Source: Paraphaeosphaeria minitans (lineage: Eukaryota > Ascomycota > Dothideomycetes > Pleosporales > Didymosphaeriaceae). Taken from it: a stretch of DNA of 64,000 nt. Made by a program: the position numbers and the translations under genes. The notes beneath the pieces are model-generated. The model was not told the DNA's origin. It was given only the letters and a program-made list of their open reading frames with translations, and did not search any database. The DNA is taken from contig WJXW01000001.1 of NCBI GenBank assembly GCA_015832175.1, positions 4,030,001 to 4,094,000 on the forward strand, given 5' to 3'. Shown here piece after piece: positions 11,721-24,479 of the stretch. The number at the start of each line of letters is the position of its first letter. Position 1 is the first letter of the stretch.

Positions 11721-13851
11721 TCTTAAATACCCTTAATATAAGTACTTTACAAACTCCTACCTCTTCTACAGCTTTAGGTGCCGCTAAAATTACTTTTATA
11801 AAAGATAGTAGTAAGGTGTATAAACCTAATCTCTACTTTAGTAAATAATCTTAAACTAACGTCTAGATTCTTTAGTTAGACCTCTACTTCTTTAACTTAG
11901 ATAAACCCCTTAAAGACAAAAATAAGGTTATCTTCGCAGTAACATATATGTGAGGAGATATAGGATTATAAATCTATCTCTACCTTAAAAAGTATCTAGG
12001 AATAGACTATAATAATAATAATAATAATTACGTAAACAAGCACGCTAATGTAGTTAATACTATTAAGAATTATAATAACTTTAAGAAATGCCTTAAATTA
12101 CTCTTTAGGATCACTAATAAAGACTCTATTATAAAGGTAAAGATTTAGACTATAACTTAGAAATAATTAGTAGCTAAGTATATAGCTAAGTTTTATAAAT
12201 ACACTATATAGCTTAACTAGAATAATAAATCTCTCTAAGATATATATAGATAAGGACTTAAATAGAAACTATATAAAGAACTCTTACGTAGTAGTGCGCA
12301 AATTACTAACCTTAAAAAACTATATAAAGAAACTATTAGAATTAATAGAGAATAGTTTTTACTATAACAGGAGTTTTACTAAAACCTTAGGGTAATAAGC
12401 TTTAGATAACTAGTAAAAGTAGTTTATAAGAACTTTATTAGAATTATCTAAAAGTAACAGCTAAGGAACTACTAGAGATATAAACTAATAGAAGATATCT
12501 AGTTTAACTATATAGGTAAAGGAAAAGGAGAAAAGATAGGCCCTAAGTAGCCTAATAAACGTGTCTCTAATAGAAGTTAATAACTAATAACTAAGACCTA
12601 TAAATACTTTATATATGGCAAACTAGGCTATATAGCTAGGAACTGTAGATTAAAGAATAAAGTCTATTAAACTAAGTTAAATATACTAACTATTAAGGAC
12701 TAAGAACCTAATAAAGAATAAGAAGTTATTATAACACTATTTAGTTACTAATACGTTACACTAGAGTAAAGTAAGTAATTAGATTTACCTAACTTATAAC
12801 TATATAAAGATCTAGAAGATAACTCTAATATATACTATAACATAGAAAATGTAGAAGAGATACTAAGATCTCCTACTCCTTACCTATAAAGTAGGCAGGA
12901 AGAAGATAACCCTATATTACCTAAGTATAAACTAAATATTTAGGACTACATAAAACCCTACTAGGCACTAAAAGGAATACAACCTTATAAAAATAAGAAG
13001 TTAGACTACGTACTAAAGTACTATCTAGACTACTAAAATCCTACATACTAATTCTATATATAAACGCATTGCGAAGAACTAATATACGCACAATATAAGA
13101 TAGAGAAAGAGGAGAATAAGAAATAACTTAGAAGGAAACTACGCTATAGATAGATATAGATAGACTACCCTATTATAGCTTACAACAAACACCTCTAGAA
13201 TAAATAATAAGTAAAATACTTTCCTTACCTTACGCTAAAGGGTAATAAATGCTGTAATATGCTTATTAATAGAGACTATATATAATTATACTAGTATACG
13301 TGTCTAAACTAAGACTGCGAATACTACTATATAGCTAAACGTTTAGACAGCTTTATAAACTGCCCTATATAAGAAGTAATAATAGAGCTACTAATTTAAC
13401 TAGTATATAGAAATAGTAAAGACTGCGGAAGGAAAAATAGAAGAATATCCTTATAGGAAAAAGAAGAAGATAATCTATATAAGCTATATACTTAAAAATA
13501 ATAATAGAAGCAGATGCTTAGAAACGTATACTAGGCACTAGAACTTAACTATAACTTACACAAATAGATGTCTTTTTTAGGCCTAAATTTAGATAAGAAA
13601 ACGTTTTTATTAAATTAAATACTATAGTAAGTATAGTATTAGTTAAGCTACTAGTACAGCTTAAAGGAATATAGGCTTAAGCTCTTATAGACTTAGGAGT
13701 AGGAAGGAACTTTATATCTTATTAGATAGTAAAATAAGTAGGACTTATAATATTAGAGAAAGAAGTACTCTATATTATCTATATTATAAATAGATCCCTA
13801 ATGCCTAAGACACCTTAGATATACTAGGAGGTCACTACTATAATAACAGTC
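11721..13851 (+). pseudogene. Gypsy-C gag and protease (RIP-degraded)
   Basis: The zinc knuckle is at 12605-12646, reading Y-F-I-Y-G-K-L-G-Y-I-A-R-N-C: the first two Cys and the His are changed by transitions and the last Cys is kept. The aspartic protease is at 13690-13704 (D-L-G-V-G where D-S-G-A-G is expected), followed by R-N-F-I. Gypsy-D enters after 13851, next to its CAGTC target duplicate at 13847-13851. Confidence 0.85.
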
Positions 13852-14262
13852 TGTTAAATCTAAGAGGGTAGCTAGTCCTAAAGGGTTAAGGTTGGTTCTT
13901 GGGCAGGAGTACTTACAGAAGGTAAAAGGTCTTGTTAATATAATAGTATCTTGCGAAGTGTAATAAGTTAACAATTTAGTCTACTAGAATCTAAATAATA
14001 GATTAATAAATAGATTAAACACAAGTATAAGAAGCTTATTCTCGCGTTCCTATATAATAGGGCTACTCTGCTACTTAGTGTTACTAAGCAACTAAGCACA
14101 TTATGTAACCTACTCTACTACTTAGTGCCACTAAGTAACTAAGTATATTACGTAACCTAATCTAAGTTACTTAGCGTCTCTTTGTTATATTTATAACCCT
14201 ATTACTGTTCTATTACACCTTTATAAGCGCCTAAGTCCTATATTATTATCTAGTACATAATA
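13852..14262 (-). repeat. Gypsy-D 3' LTR
   Basis: 411 bp, plus-strand reading TGTTAAATC...TACATAATA. Followed inward by the polypurine tract complement. Confidence 0.92.
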
Positions 14263-17200
14263 TTATCCCCTCCCTTCCTATTCTTTGTTCTAAAGAATTA
14301 TGCCTACTAACTGTAACTCTACAAAGCGTTATTATAACCTTATCTTTACTATTAAAAACTATAGAGTAGTTATAGTGTTAAAATGCTCTTTCTATAAGTT
14401 GCACTTCTATATTTACAAAGTCTACGTTAGCTTAGAGAAGTGTAGTAAGTGTTAGAAATAAGGCTTAAAGTGTAATATAGCTATTACTAGAAATAAGTTT
14501 TTATAGTTAATTACTAAAAAGAAGAAGTTAAAGGCGTAAATATTAGAGGCGTAAAAAGAACAGGATATAGCGTTTAAGGCCCTATATATAGTGTGTATAA
14601 AAGAGGATTAGTTAGCAAAATAGTTAGCGCAGAATAAGAAGTGTGCTAGTAAAGTTATTGTAGTAGAAAGTGCTACTCTAGTAGAGCTAGAGTTAGAAAA
14701 GGATCTAGCTTATCCTACTTAGCCCACTAGTCTAGCTAAGCTTAGCACGTCTATATAGTTAACAATAAACAACCTGCTTCCTAAGTTCTAGGATAATTCT
14801 TTAGTATTACTGTCTTAAGTAAGTCTATTAATAGAATTCTTTAATCTTTTATTAACAGTTTCCTAGGTAGTTCTCTAGTTCCTAAGTGTTTTTGCTATAT
14901 AGGTAACCTTTCCACTTAATAAGGTACGTGTTATTATACTAATTATATTCTAGAATTCTTTTAACCTTAAATTTATTTTCTTCCTTAGTCTAGTAGTAGA
15001 AGGTGGTTTTAACTAGTGTATTAGGGTCTACTAGTTCTAGTAGTAATACGTAAAATACTAAGTGTATCTTTGCATCTAGCGGTAGTTCTAACTTATAGTT
15101 TACTAGTAATATTTACTTAGAAATATAAAATAGTCTAACCTTAATATAATTTAGTTCTTGTGTTTTTTCTTCTAAGTTTAAAGGTTCTTTATAAGTAGAT
15201 ATACTTTATCCCCCTTCTTTAGCTAAGGTGCTATTTTTTATTTTTAATTTTAGTATAAAATTAATTGCTGCTAAGCTTTCTTAAGATTTTCTTAGAGTTA
15301 TTAGTGTATTTTCTTTATATTTTTTACTATATCTATAGCTTCTTTTGCTTTAATTGTTGTAGGAAATTATTAGTTAAAGAGATGTAGGTGTCTTCTATAG
15401 TTTGCATAAAATAGTGTATGTCCTAATACTACTAATACTTTGTTATTATAGGCTAACTATACTATAAGTAGTAATAAAACCTAGTTATTCTTCTAACTAT
15501 TATAGTAGATGCGTAGGTACGTTTCTATAGTTTAGTTTATACGTTCTATCTATCTGTTTATTTATAGATAGTAAGCTGTTAATAGCTTTCGTTTTATTCT
15601 AAGTAGTGCTATAAGCGTTATCTAATAATTTAATATAAAGAGCTTGTCTCTATTACTAATAATTATTTTTAGGATTCTGTAGTGTCTAATTAGTTAGTCT
15701 AAGATAAAAAAAGCGAGTTCTTTTACTATTATTTTTTTAAGACATAGAATAAGCTTAATATACTTAGTTAGTTAGCAGACTACTACTAGTATACTATTGT
15801 ATTTAATTCCTATTATTAGATCCTTAGAGTTTAGAATTCCTATAACAAAATCTATAGCAATATCTTTCTATAGTGCTGTTAGTAGTCTAATTGCTTACAT
15901 CTCTCTATATTTAAAATATATACTATGTTTATTTCTTTAGTATTCTACACATTTATAGATATAAGTTATTACAGCTTCCTTAATTCCTTTAAAGGTATAA
16001 TTCCTTTAGATAAGTTCTATTGTTTTTGTAATACCTAGGTGTCCATACATAGGGTCATTGTGGTATTATTAGATAATCTTAGTCTGTAGATGTTCTAGAA
16101 CTTCTTAGTTAATTACTAAAAGTTAATTTAGTTCTGCTATTAGCTCTAGAGATCTATCTTTAGCTTTATAAAGGATTATAGAGAAGGTTTTTACCTTTTC
16201 TCTTACTAAATTACTTTGTTAGCTAAGAGCGTCTACTCTGCTATTTTCTTTCCTAGCTATATAGATAATTTTAAACTTATACTACCTAGTAGTTTATAAC
16301 TATCTTTGTTATTATAGCGTAAGTTCTTTTGTTATTGTGAACCTTAGAAGGTTTTTATAATCTATATAGATTTCTAGCGTTAAGTAACTAAGCGTATAAA
16401 TCCTCTAGTGCTTCAAGGCTTTAATAATAGCGTAGAGTTCCTTATTATATATATTATATTATGTTTTAGCGTTATTAAATTTGCATAAGTAATAGGCAAT
16501 TAGGTGCTATTTGCTATTTTATTCTTATTTAGTATAGGCGCCTAGCGCAAAATCGCTAGCGTCTATTTTAAAGTATAGTAGTTTATTACTTCTAAAATAA
16601 ATAAGGACAAGTTCTATAATATATACTATCTTAAGGAGTTAGAATAACATTCTATACTTATCTATCTATTTAAAGAGTACGTCCTTCTTTATAAAATTTA
16701 TTAGAGGTATTGTGACCTTTACGTAATCTTAGATAAATTGTTAATTAAATCTATAAAATCCTAAGAATTCTTAGATATTCTTAGCTATCTTTAGTATTAG
16801 CTAGTTCTTAATATATTTAACTTTACTTAGTACTATCTTAATTCCTTCTATAGTAATAATATGTCCTAGGAATTTAAGTTATTTAATATTAAACTTATAT
16901 TTCTTAAGTTTAATGCAAAGGTATACTTTGTCTAGTGCTTCTAGTACTATCTATATATGCTTAGTGTAGTCTAATTTGTTTTTAGAAAAGACGAGGATAT
17001 TGTCTATATATGTAATAATAAATATGTCTAGATATTCGCAGAGTACGTTATTAATAAGTGCTATAAAAGCTGCTAGTGCATTTATAAGTCTAAATAGCAT
17101 AATCTTGTACTTAAATAGTCTATAGCGTGATTAAAACACTGTTTTCTATTCTTTACCTTTTTTAATTTATATAAGGTAGTAACTATCTCTTAGATCTATT

Positions 17201-20023
17201 ATTATAAATATCTTAGCTTAAGATAGTTAATCTCGTAACTCTATAATATTTAGTAGTAGATATTAGTTCTTTATTATTATGTTATTAAGTTATTAGTAGT
17301 TAACGTATAGTTTATCTAATCTATCCTTTTTCTTAATAAATATAAAAGGGCTTACTACTAGTAACTTTAATAGTTATATATATCCTTTCTTAAGGTTTAT
17401 TTTAATAAAATTACGTTCTTTAAGGAGTTCTTCTCCTATCTTACTATATAGTAGTCTAAAAGGTGGCGTCTTCCCTTCTTCTAGGTCTATTATAAGATCC
17501 TAGGGTTAATATTCTAGTAGGTTTACTTTTCCTTCCTTTTCTATAAATATATACGTCTATTTCCTATACTCTCTTAATAAGGTAAGGGGTGTGCTATTGT
17601 CCTCCTTCTTGCACTTCTTAACCTAGTAGTTCCTGCTAGTGTCTACTAAAGTGTGCTTTTGTTTTTTAACTGTCTATCGCAGTATTATGTTATTAATAAC
17701 TCCCTTATCTACTATTATTTTTAGTTAATGCGTAGGCTTTGCTTATAATGTATAATTATAGTATTTAAATAATATTTTCTTAGTACCCTAGTTAATCTAT
17801 AGGTTGTGTATTATTAACTAAGGTAATCCTAAGACTAACTCATACTTAGATCCTAGTAAGATATCTAAGGTAAGTTCCTTGCTATATCCTTAGACTATTA
17901 TTGTAGTAGTGACCTCCTAGTATATTTAAGGTGTCTTAGGCATTAGGGATCTATTTATAATATAGATAATATAGGGTACTTCTTTCTCTAATATTATAAG
18001 TCCTACTTATCTTGCTATCTAATAAAATATAAAGTTCTTTCTTACTTTTAAGTCTATAAGAGCTTAAGCCTATATTCCTTTAAGCTATACTAGTAGCTTA
18101 ACTAATACTATGCTTACTATAGTATTTAATTTAATAAAGGCGTTTTCTTATCTAAGTTTAGGCCTAAAAAAAACATCTATTTATATAGGTCGTAGTTAAG
18201 TTCTAGTGCCTAGTATGCGTTTCTAAGCATCTACTTCTATTATTATTCTTAAGTATATAGCTTATGTAGATTATCTTCTTCTTCTTCCTATAAGGATGTT
18301 CTTCTGTTTTTTCTCCTACAGTCTTTACTATTCCTATATACTAGTTAAATTAGTAGCTCTATTATTACTTCTTACGTAGGGCAGTTTATAAAGCCGTCTA
18401 AACATTTAGCTATATAGTAGTATTTGTAGTCTTAGTTTAGACACGTATACTAATATAGTTATATATAGTCTCTATTAATAAGTATATTACAGCATTTATT
18501 ACCCTTTAGCGTAAGGTAAAGAAAGTATTTTACTTATTATTTATCCTAGAGGTGTTTATTATAAGCTATAATAGAGTAGTCTATCTATATCTATCTACAG
18601 CGTAGTTTCCTTCTAGGTTATTTCTTGTTCTTCTCTTTCTCTACCTTATATTATATGTATATTGGTTCTTCGCAATACGTCCTTATATAGAATTAGTGTG
18701 TAGGATTTTAGTAGTCTAGGTAGTACTTTAGTACATAGTCTAATTCCTTATTTTTATAGGGTTGCATTCCTTTTAGTGCCTAGTAGGGTTTTATATAGTC
18801 CTAAACATTTAGTTTGTACTTAGGTAACATAGGGTTATCTTCTTCCCGCCTACTTTATAGGTAAAGAGTAGGAGATCTTAGTATCTCTTCTACATCTTCT
18901 ACGTTATAGTATATATTAGAGTTGTCTTCTAGATCTTTGTATAGTTATAAGTTAGGTAAATCTAATCGCTTACTTTACTCTAGTATAACGTGTTAGTAAC
19001 TAAATAGCGTTATAATAACTTCTTATTCCTTATTAGGTTCTTAGTCCTTAATAGTTAGTACATTTAACTTAGTTTAATAGACTTTATTCTTTAATCTATA
19101 GTTTCTAGCTATATAGCCTAGTTTACTACATATAAAGCATTTATAGGTCTTAGTTATTAGTTATTAACTTCTATTAAAGACGTGTTTATTAGGCTGCTTA
19201 GGGCCTATTCTTCCTCCTTTTCCTTTACCTAAGTAATTAAACTAGACATCTTCTATTAGTTTATATCTCTAGTAGTTCCTTAGCTGTTGCTTTTAGATAA
19301 TTCTAATAGGGTTCTTATAAACTACTTTTGCTAGTTATCTAAAGCTTATTACTCTAGGGTTTTAGTAAAGCTCTTATTATAGTAAAAACTATTCTTTATT
19401 AATTCTAATAGTTTCTTTATATAGTTCCTTAAGGTTAGTAATTTATGCACTACTACGTAAAAGTTCCTTATATAGTTTCTATTTAAGTCCTTATTTATAT
19501 ATGTCCTAAAGAGATTTATTGTCCTAGTTAAGCTGTACAGCGTATCTGCAAAACTTAGCTATATACTTAGCTACTAATTATTTCTAAGTTATAGTCTAAA
19601 TCTTTACTTTTGTAATAGAGTCCTTATTAGTAATCCTAAAGAGTTATTTAAGGCATTTTTTAAAGTTATTATAATCCTTAATAATATTAACTATATTAGC
19701 GTGCTTATTTGCGTAATTGTTATTATTATTATTGTAGTCTATTCCTAGGTACTTTCCAAGGTAAGGATAGATCTATAATCCTACATCTCCTTGTATATAT
19801 GTTACTATAAAGATAACTTTATTTTTATTTTTAAGAGGTTTATCTAAGTTAAAGAAGTAGAGGTCTAACTAGAGAATCTAGATATTAGTTTAAAATTATT
19901 TACTAAAGTAGAGATTAGGTTTGTGCGCCTTACTACTATCCTTTATAGGAGTAATCTTAGCGGCACCTAAAGCTGTGGAAGAGGTAGGAGTTTATAAAGT
20001 ACTTATGTTAAGGGTGTTTAAGA
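14263..20023 (-). pseudogene. Gypsy-D gag-pol (RIP-degraded), minus strand
   Basis: On the minus strand the order is gag with a zinc knuckle (about 19100-19145), protease, reverse transcriptase with a Y-I-D-N motif (16999-17010, in place of Y-V-D-D, followed by I-L-V-F-S), RNase H, integrase and chromodomain (about 14900-15000). It aligns collinearly with Gypsy-A and Gypsy-C. No frame is open. The 3' end, between the chromodomain and the polypurine tract, also carries an antisense reading frame (separate entry). Confidence 0.88.
14300..14730 (+). pseudogene. Antisense Cys-rich reading frame in Gypsy-D 3' region
   Basis: A frame that starts ATG at 14300 on the strand opposite to gag-pol. In this copy and the copies at 24032 and 36229 (both minus) the amino-acid reading is kept for about 135-145 codons, with stops only at codons such as TAG/TAA that single RIP transitions would make. 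Cysteines lie at codons 29, 32, 48, 51 and 58; each copy has lost different ones to Tyr. A Lys/Glu-rich segment after codon 75 could form a coiled coil. Role unknown. It looks like a real ancestral gene, not noise, but I cannot name a family. Confidence 0.55.
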
Positions 20024-20434
20024 TGTTAAATCTAAGAGGGTAGCTAGTCCTAAAGGGTTAAAGTTAGTTTTTAGACAGGCGTACTTACAGAAGGTAGAAA
20101 GTCTTATTAATATAATAGTATCTTGCGAAGTGTAATAAGTTAATAATTTAGTCTACTAGAATCTAAACAATAGATTAATAAACAGATTAAATATAAGTAT
20201 AAGAAGCTCATTCTCACGTTTCTATATAATAGGGCTGCTCTACTGCTTAGTGTTACTAAGTAACTGAGCACATTACATAACCTACTCTACTACTTAGTGC
20301 TACTAAGTAACTAAGCACATCATGTAACCTAATCTAAGTTACTTGGCGTCTCTTTGTTACGTTTGTAACCCTGTCGCTGTTCTATCACACCTTTATAAGC
20401 GCCTAAGTCCCACATTGTTATCTAGTACGTAACA
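20024..20434 (-). repeat. Gypsy-D 5' LTR
   Basis: 411 bp, minus orientation, ending TACGTAACA on the plus strand. CAGTC follows at 20435. Confidence 0.92.
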
Positions 20435-20439
20435 CAGTC

Positions 20440-23400
20440 TAAGGACATAGAGAGGAACTTACCTTAGATATCTTACTAGGATCTAAGTATAAGTTAGTCT
20501 TAGGATTACCTTAGTTAATAATACATAACCTATAGATTAACTAGGGTATAAAGAAAATATTATTTAAACGCTACAATTATGCATTATAAGTAAAGCCTAT
20601 GTATTAAGTAAAAATAATAGTAGATAAGGGAGTTATTAATAACATAATACTATAATAGATAGTTAAAAAATAGAAGTACACTTTAGTAGACGCTAGTAGA
20701 AACTACTAGGTTAAGAAGTGTAAGAAGGAGGATAATAGTACACCCCTTACTTTACTAAAAGAGTACAGGAAATAGACATATATATTTATAGAAAAGAAAA
20801 AAAAAGCAAACCTACTAGAATATTAACCCTAAGATCTTATAATAGACCTAGAAGAAAAGAAGATGCCACCCTTTAAACCACTATATAGTAAGATAGGAGA
20901 AGAACTCCTTAAAGAATATAATTTTATTAAAACAAACTTTAAGAAAGGATATATATAACTATTAAAATTACTAGTAGTAAGCCCTTTTATATTTATTAAG
21001 AAAAAGGATAGATTAGACAGACTATACGTTAACTACTAATAACTTAATAATATAATAATAAAGAACTAATATCTACTACTAAATATTGCAGAGCTATAAG
21101 ATCGACTATCTTAAGTTAAGATATTTATAATAATAGATCTAAGAGACAGTTACTACCTTATATAAATTAAGAAAGGTAAAGAATAGAAAACAGCGTTTTA
21201 ATTACGCTATAAACTATTTAAATACAAAGTTATGCCTTTTAGACTTACAAACGCACTAGCAGCTTTTATAGCACTTATTAATAACGTACTCTGCGAATAT
21301 CTAGACATATTTATTATTATGTATATAGACAATATTCTTGTCTTTTCTAAAAACAAATTAGACCACACTAAGTATATATAGATAGTACTAGAAGCACTAG
21401 ACAAAGTATACCTTTGTATTAAACTTAAGAAATATAAGTTTAACGTTAAACAACTAAATTCCTAGGATATATTATTACTATAAAAGGAATTAAGATAGCA
21501 CTAAGTAAAGTTAAATATATTAAGAACTGGCTAATACTAAAGACAGCTAAGAACATCTAAGAATTCTTAGAATTCTATAGATTTAACTAATAATTTATCT
21601 AAAATTATATAAAGGCTACAATACCTTTAATAAATCTTACAAAAAAGGACATACCCTTTAAATAGATAAATAAGTGCGGAATGTTATTCTAACTCCTTAA
21701 GATAGTATATATTATAGAATCTATCCTTGTTTATTTTAGAAGCGATAAACCACTACGCTTTAAAACAGACGCTAGCAATTTTACGCTAGGCGCCTATAGT
21801 AAATAAGAATATAATAGTAAATAGCACTTAATTACCTATTACTTATGTAAATTTAATAACGCTAAAACACAATATAATATATATAACAAAGAATTCTACG
21901 CTATTATTAAAGCCTTAAAGCACTAGAGGATTTATGCGCTTAATTACTTAACGCTAGAAATCTACACAAATTATAAGAACCTTCTAAAGTTTATAATAAT
22001 AAAAGAACTTACACTATAATAATAAAGATAGTTACAGACCACTAGGTAGTATAAGTTTAAAATTATCTATATAGCTAGAAAAAAAAATAGCAGAGTAGAC
22101 GCTCTTAGCTAATAAAGTAATTTAGTAGAAAAAAAGGCAAAAACCTTCTCTATAACCCTTTGTAAAGCTAAAGATAGATCTCTAGAGCTAATAGTAGAAC
22201 TAAATTAACTTTTAGTAATTAACTAAGAAGTTCTAGAATATCTACAGACTAAGATTATCTAATAATACTATAATAATCCTATATACGGACACCTAGGCAT
22301 TATAAAAATAATAGAACTTATCTAAAGAAATTACACTTTTAAAAGAATTAAAGAAGCTATAATAACTTATATTTATAAATGTGTAGAATACTAGAGAAAT
22401 AAACACAGTACATATTTTAAATATAGAGAGATATAAGTAATTAGAATACTAATAGCACTATAGAAAGACATCGCTATGGATTTTGTTATAGGAATTCTAA
22501 ACTCTAAGGATCTAATAACAGGAATTAAATACAATAGTATACTAGTAATAGTCTACTAACTAACTAAGTATATTAAGCTTATTCTATGTTTTAAAAGAAT
22601 AATAGTAAAGGAACTCGCTTTTTTTATTCTAAACTAACTAATTAGATACTATAGAATCCTAAAAATAATTATTAGCAACAGAGACAAGCTCTTTATATTA
22701 AATTATTAAATAACGCTTATAGCACTGCTTAGAATAAAACAAAAGCTATTAATAGCTTACTATTTATAAATAAACAGATAGACAGAACGTACGAACTAAA
22801 CTATAGAAATGTACCTACGCATCTACTGTAATAGTTAGAAGAATAACTAGGTTTTATTACTACCTATAGTATAGTTAGCCTATAATAATAAAGTATTAGC
22901 AGTATTAGGACATACACTATTCTATATAAACTATAGAAGACACCTACATTTCTTTAACTAATAATTTCCTATAATAATTAAAGCAAAAGAAGCTATAGAT
23001 ATAGTAAAAAATATAAAGAAAATACACTAATAACTTTAAGAGAATCTTAAGAAAGCTTAGTAGTAATTAATTTTATATTAAAATAGAAAATAAAAAATAG
23101 CACCTTAGCTAAAGAAGGGGGATAAAGCATATCTGCTTATAAAGAACCTTTAAACTTAAAAGAAAAAACACAAGAAACTAGATTATATTAAGGTTAGACT
23201 ATTTTATATTTCTAAGTAAATATTACTAGTAAACTATAAGTTAGAACTACTGCTAGATGTAAAAATACACCTAGTATTCTATGTATTACTACTAGAACTA
23301 GCAGACCCTAATACACTAGTTAAAACTACCTTCTACTATAGAACTAAGAAAGAAAATGAATTTAAGGTTAAAAGAATTCTAGAATATAATTAGTATAGCA

Positions 23401-24069
23401 ATATATATCTTATTAAGTAGAAAGGTTACCTAGACAGCGAAAACACTTAGAAACTAGAGAACTACCTAGAAAACTATTAATAAAAGATTAAAGAATTCTA
23501 TTAATAGACTTACCTAAAATAGTAATACTAAAGAATTATTCTAGAACTTAGAAGGTAGGTTGTCTATTACTAACTATATAAACGTGCTAAGTTTAGCTAG
23601 ACTAGTAGGCTAAGTAGGATAAGCTAGGTCCTCCTTTAACTCTAGTTTTACTAGAGTAGCACTCTTTACTATAATAACTTTACTAGCACACTTCTTATTC
23701 TACGCTAATTATTTTACTAACTAATCCTCTTTTACGCGCGCTATACGTAGGGCTTTAAATACTATATTCTATTTCTTTTACGCCTCTAATATTTGCGCCT
23801 CTAACTTCTTCTTCTTAGTAATTAACTGTAAGAACTTATTTTTAGTAATAGCTATATTACACTTTAAGTCTTATTTCTAATACTTACTACACTTCCCTAA
23901 GCTAATATAGACTTTATAAATGTAAAAGTGTAACTTACAGAAGGAGCACTTTAACACTATAACTACTCTATAGTTTTTAATAGTAAAGATAAGGTTGTAA
24001 TAACGCTTTATAGAATTATAGTTAGTAGGCATAATTCTTTAAGACAAAGAATAGAAAGGGAGGGGATAA
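20440..24069 (+). pseudogene. Gypsy-C pol (RIP-degraded)
   Basis: Resumes directly after the CAGTC duplicate and matches 32620 onward in Gypsy-A. The reverse transcriptase stretch at about 21225-21350 is unusually readable: F-K-Y-K-V-M-P-F-R-L-T-N-A, then M-Y-I-D-N-I-L-V-F-S (21319-21348). Integrase follows, with a zinc-binding remnant near 22370 and a catalytic-core start M-D-F-V-I-G near 22476. A chromodomain lies at about 23355-23445. A purine tract (GAAAGGGAGGGGATAA) ends at 24069. The open frame 21207-21404 on the minus strand is only the shadow of this stretch. Confidence 0.88.
23630..24032 (-). pseudogene. Antisense Cys-rich reading frame in Gypsy-C 3' region
   Basis: Second copy of the frame described at 14300. 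ATG is at 24032 on the minus strand; Cys codons 29, 32, 48 and 58 are kept and codon 51 reads Tyr. The frame is collinear with the other two copies without indels over the conserved part. Confidence 0.5.
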
Positions 24070-24479
24070 TATTACATACTAGATAATAATATAGGACTTA
24101 GGCGCTTATAATAGTGTAATAGAATAGCAATAGGGTTATAAATATAATAAAGAGACACTAAGTAACTTAGATTAGGTTATATAATATACTTAGTTACTTA
24201 GTAGCACTAAGTAGTAGAGTAAGTTACGTAATGTGCTTAGTTGCTTAGCAACACTAAGTATTAAAGTAGCCCTATTATATAGGAATATAAGAATAGACCT
24301 CTATACTCGTGTTTAATCTGTTTATTAATCTATTATTTAGATTCTAGTAGACTAAATTATTAACTTGTTACACTTCGCAAGATACTATTATATTAATAAG
24401 ACCTTCCACCTTTTGTAAGTACTCCTGCCCGAGAACTAACCTTAACCCTTTAGGACTAGCTACCCTCTTGGATTTAACA
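24070..24479 (+). repeat. Gypsy-C 3' LTR
   Basis: 410 bp starting TATTACATACT (RIP-altered TGTTACGTACC), ending TTTAACA, followed by Copia-1 sequence. Confidence 0.92.

Larger units (their letters stand above)
13852..20434 (-). mobile_element. Gypsy-D: uninterrupted chromovirus, minus strand
   Basis: The innermost and only uninterrupted Gypsy copy, 6583 bp. LTRs are at 13852-14262 (3') and 20024-20434 (5'), with CAGTC at 13847-13851 and 20435-20439. The complement of the polypurine tract (TTATCCCCTCCC) follows the left LTR, confirming minus orientation. Having no later insert it should be the youngest of the three complete Gypsy copies, yet it is also heavily RIP-mutated, so RIP acted after or repeatedly through the nesting. 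Confidence 0.93.
11311..24479 (+). mobile_element. Gypsy-C: chromovirus, interrupted by Gypsy-D
   Basis: LTRs at 11311-11720 and 24070-24479 (410 bp each). Flanks are GAATT (11306-11310) and GAAAT (24480-24484), a 4/5 match; the uninterrupted Copia-2 copy reads GGATT, so both sides derive from one target. Gypsy-D splits it at 13851/20435 with CAGTC duplicated. Without the insert it is about 6.58 kb. Confidence 0.92.

Noticed and set aside
21207..21404. 65-codon minus-strand frame
   Set aside because: It is the antisense shadow of the reverse transcriptase segment of Gypsy-C and is not kept in Gypsy-A or Gypsy-D.
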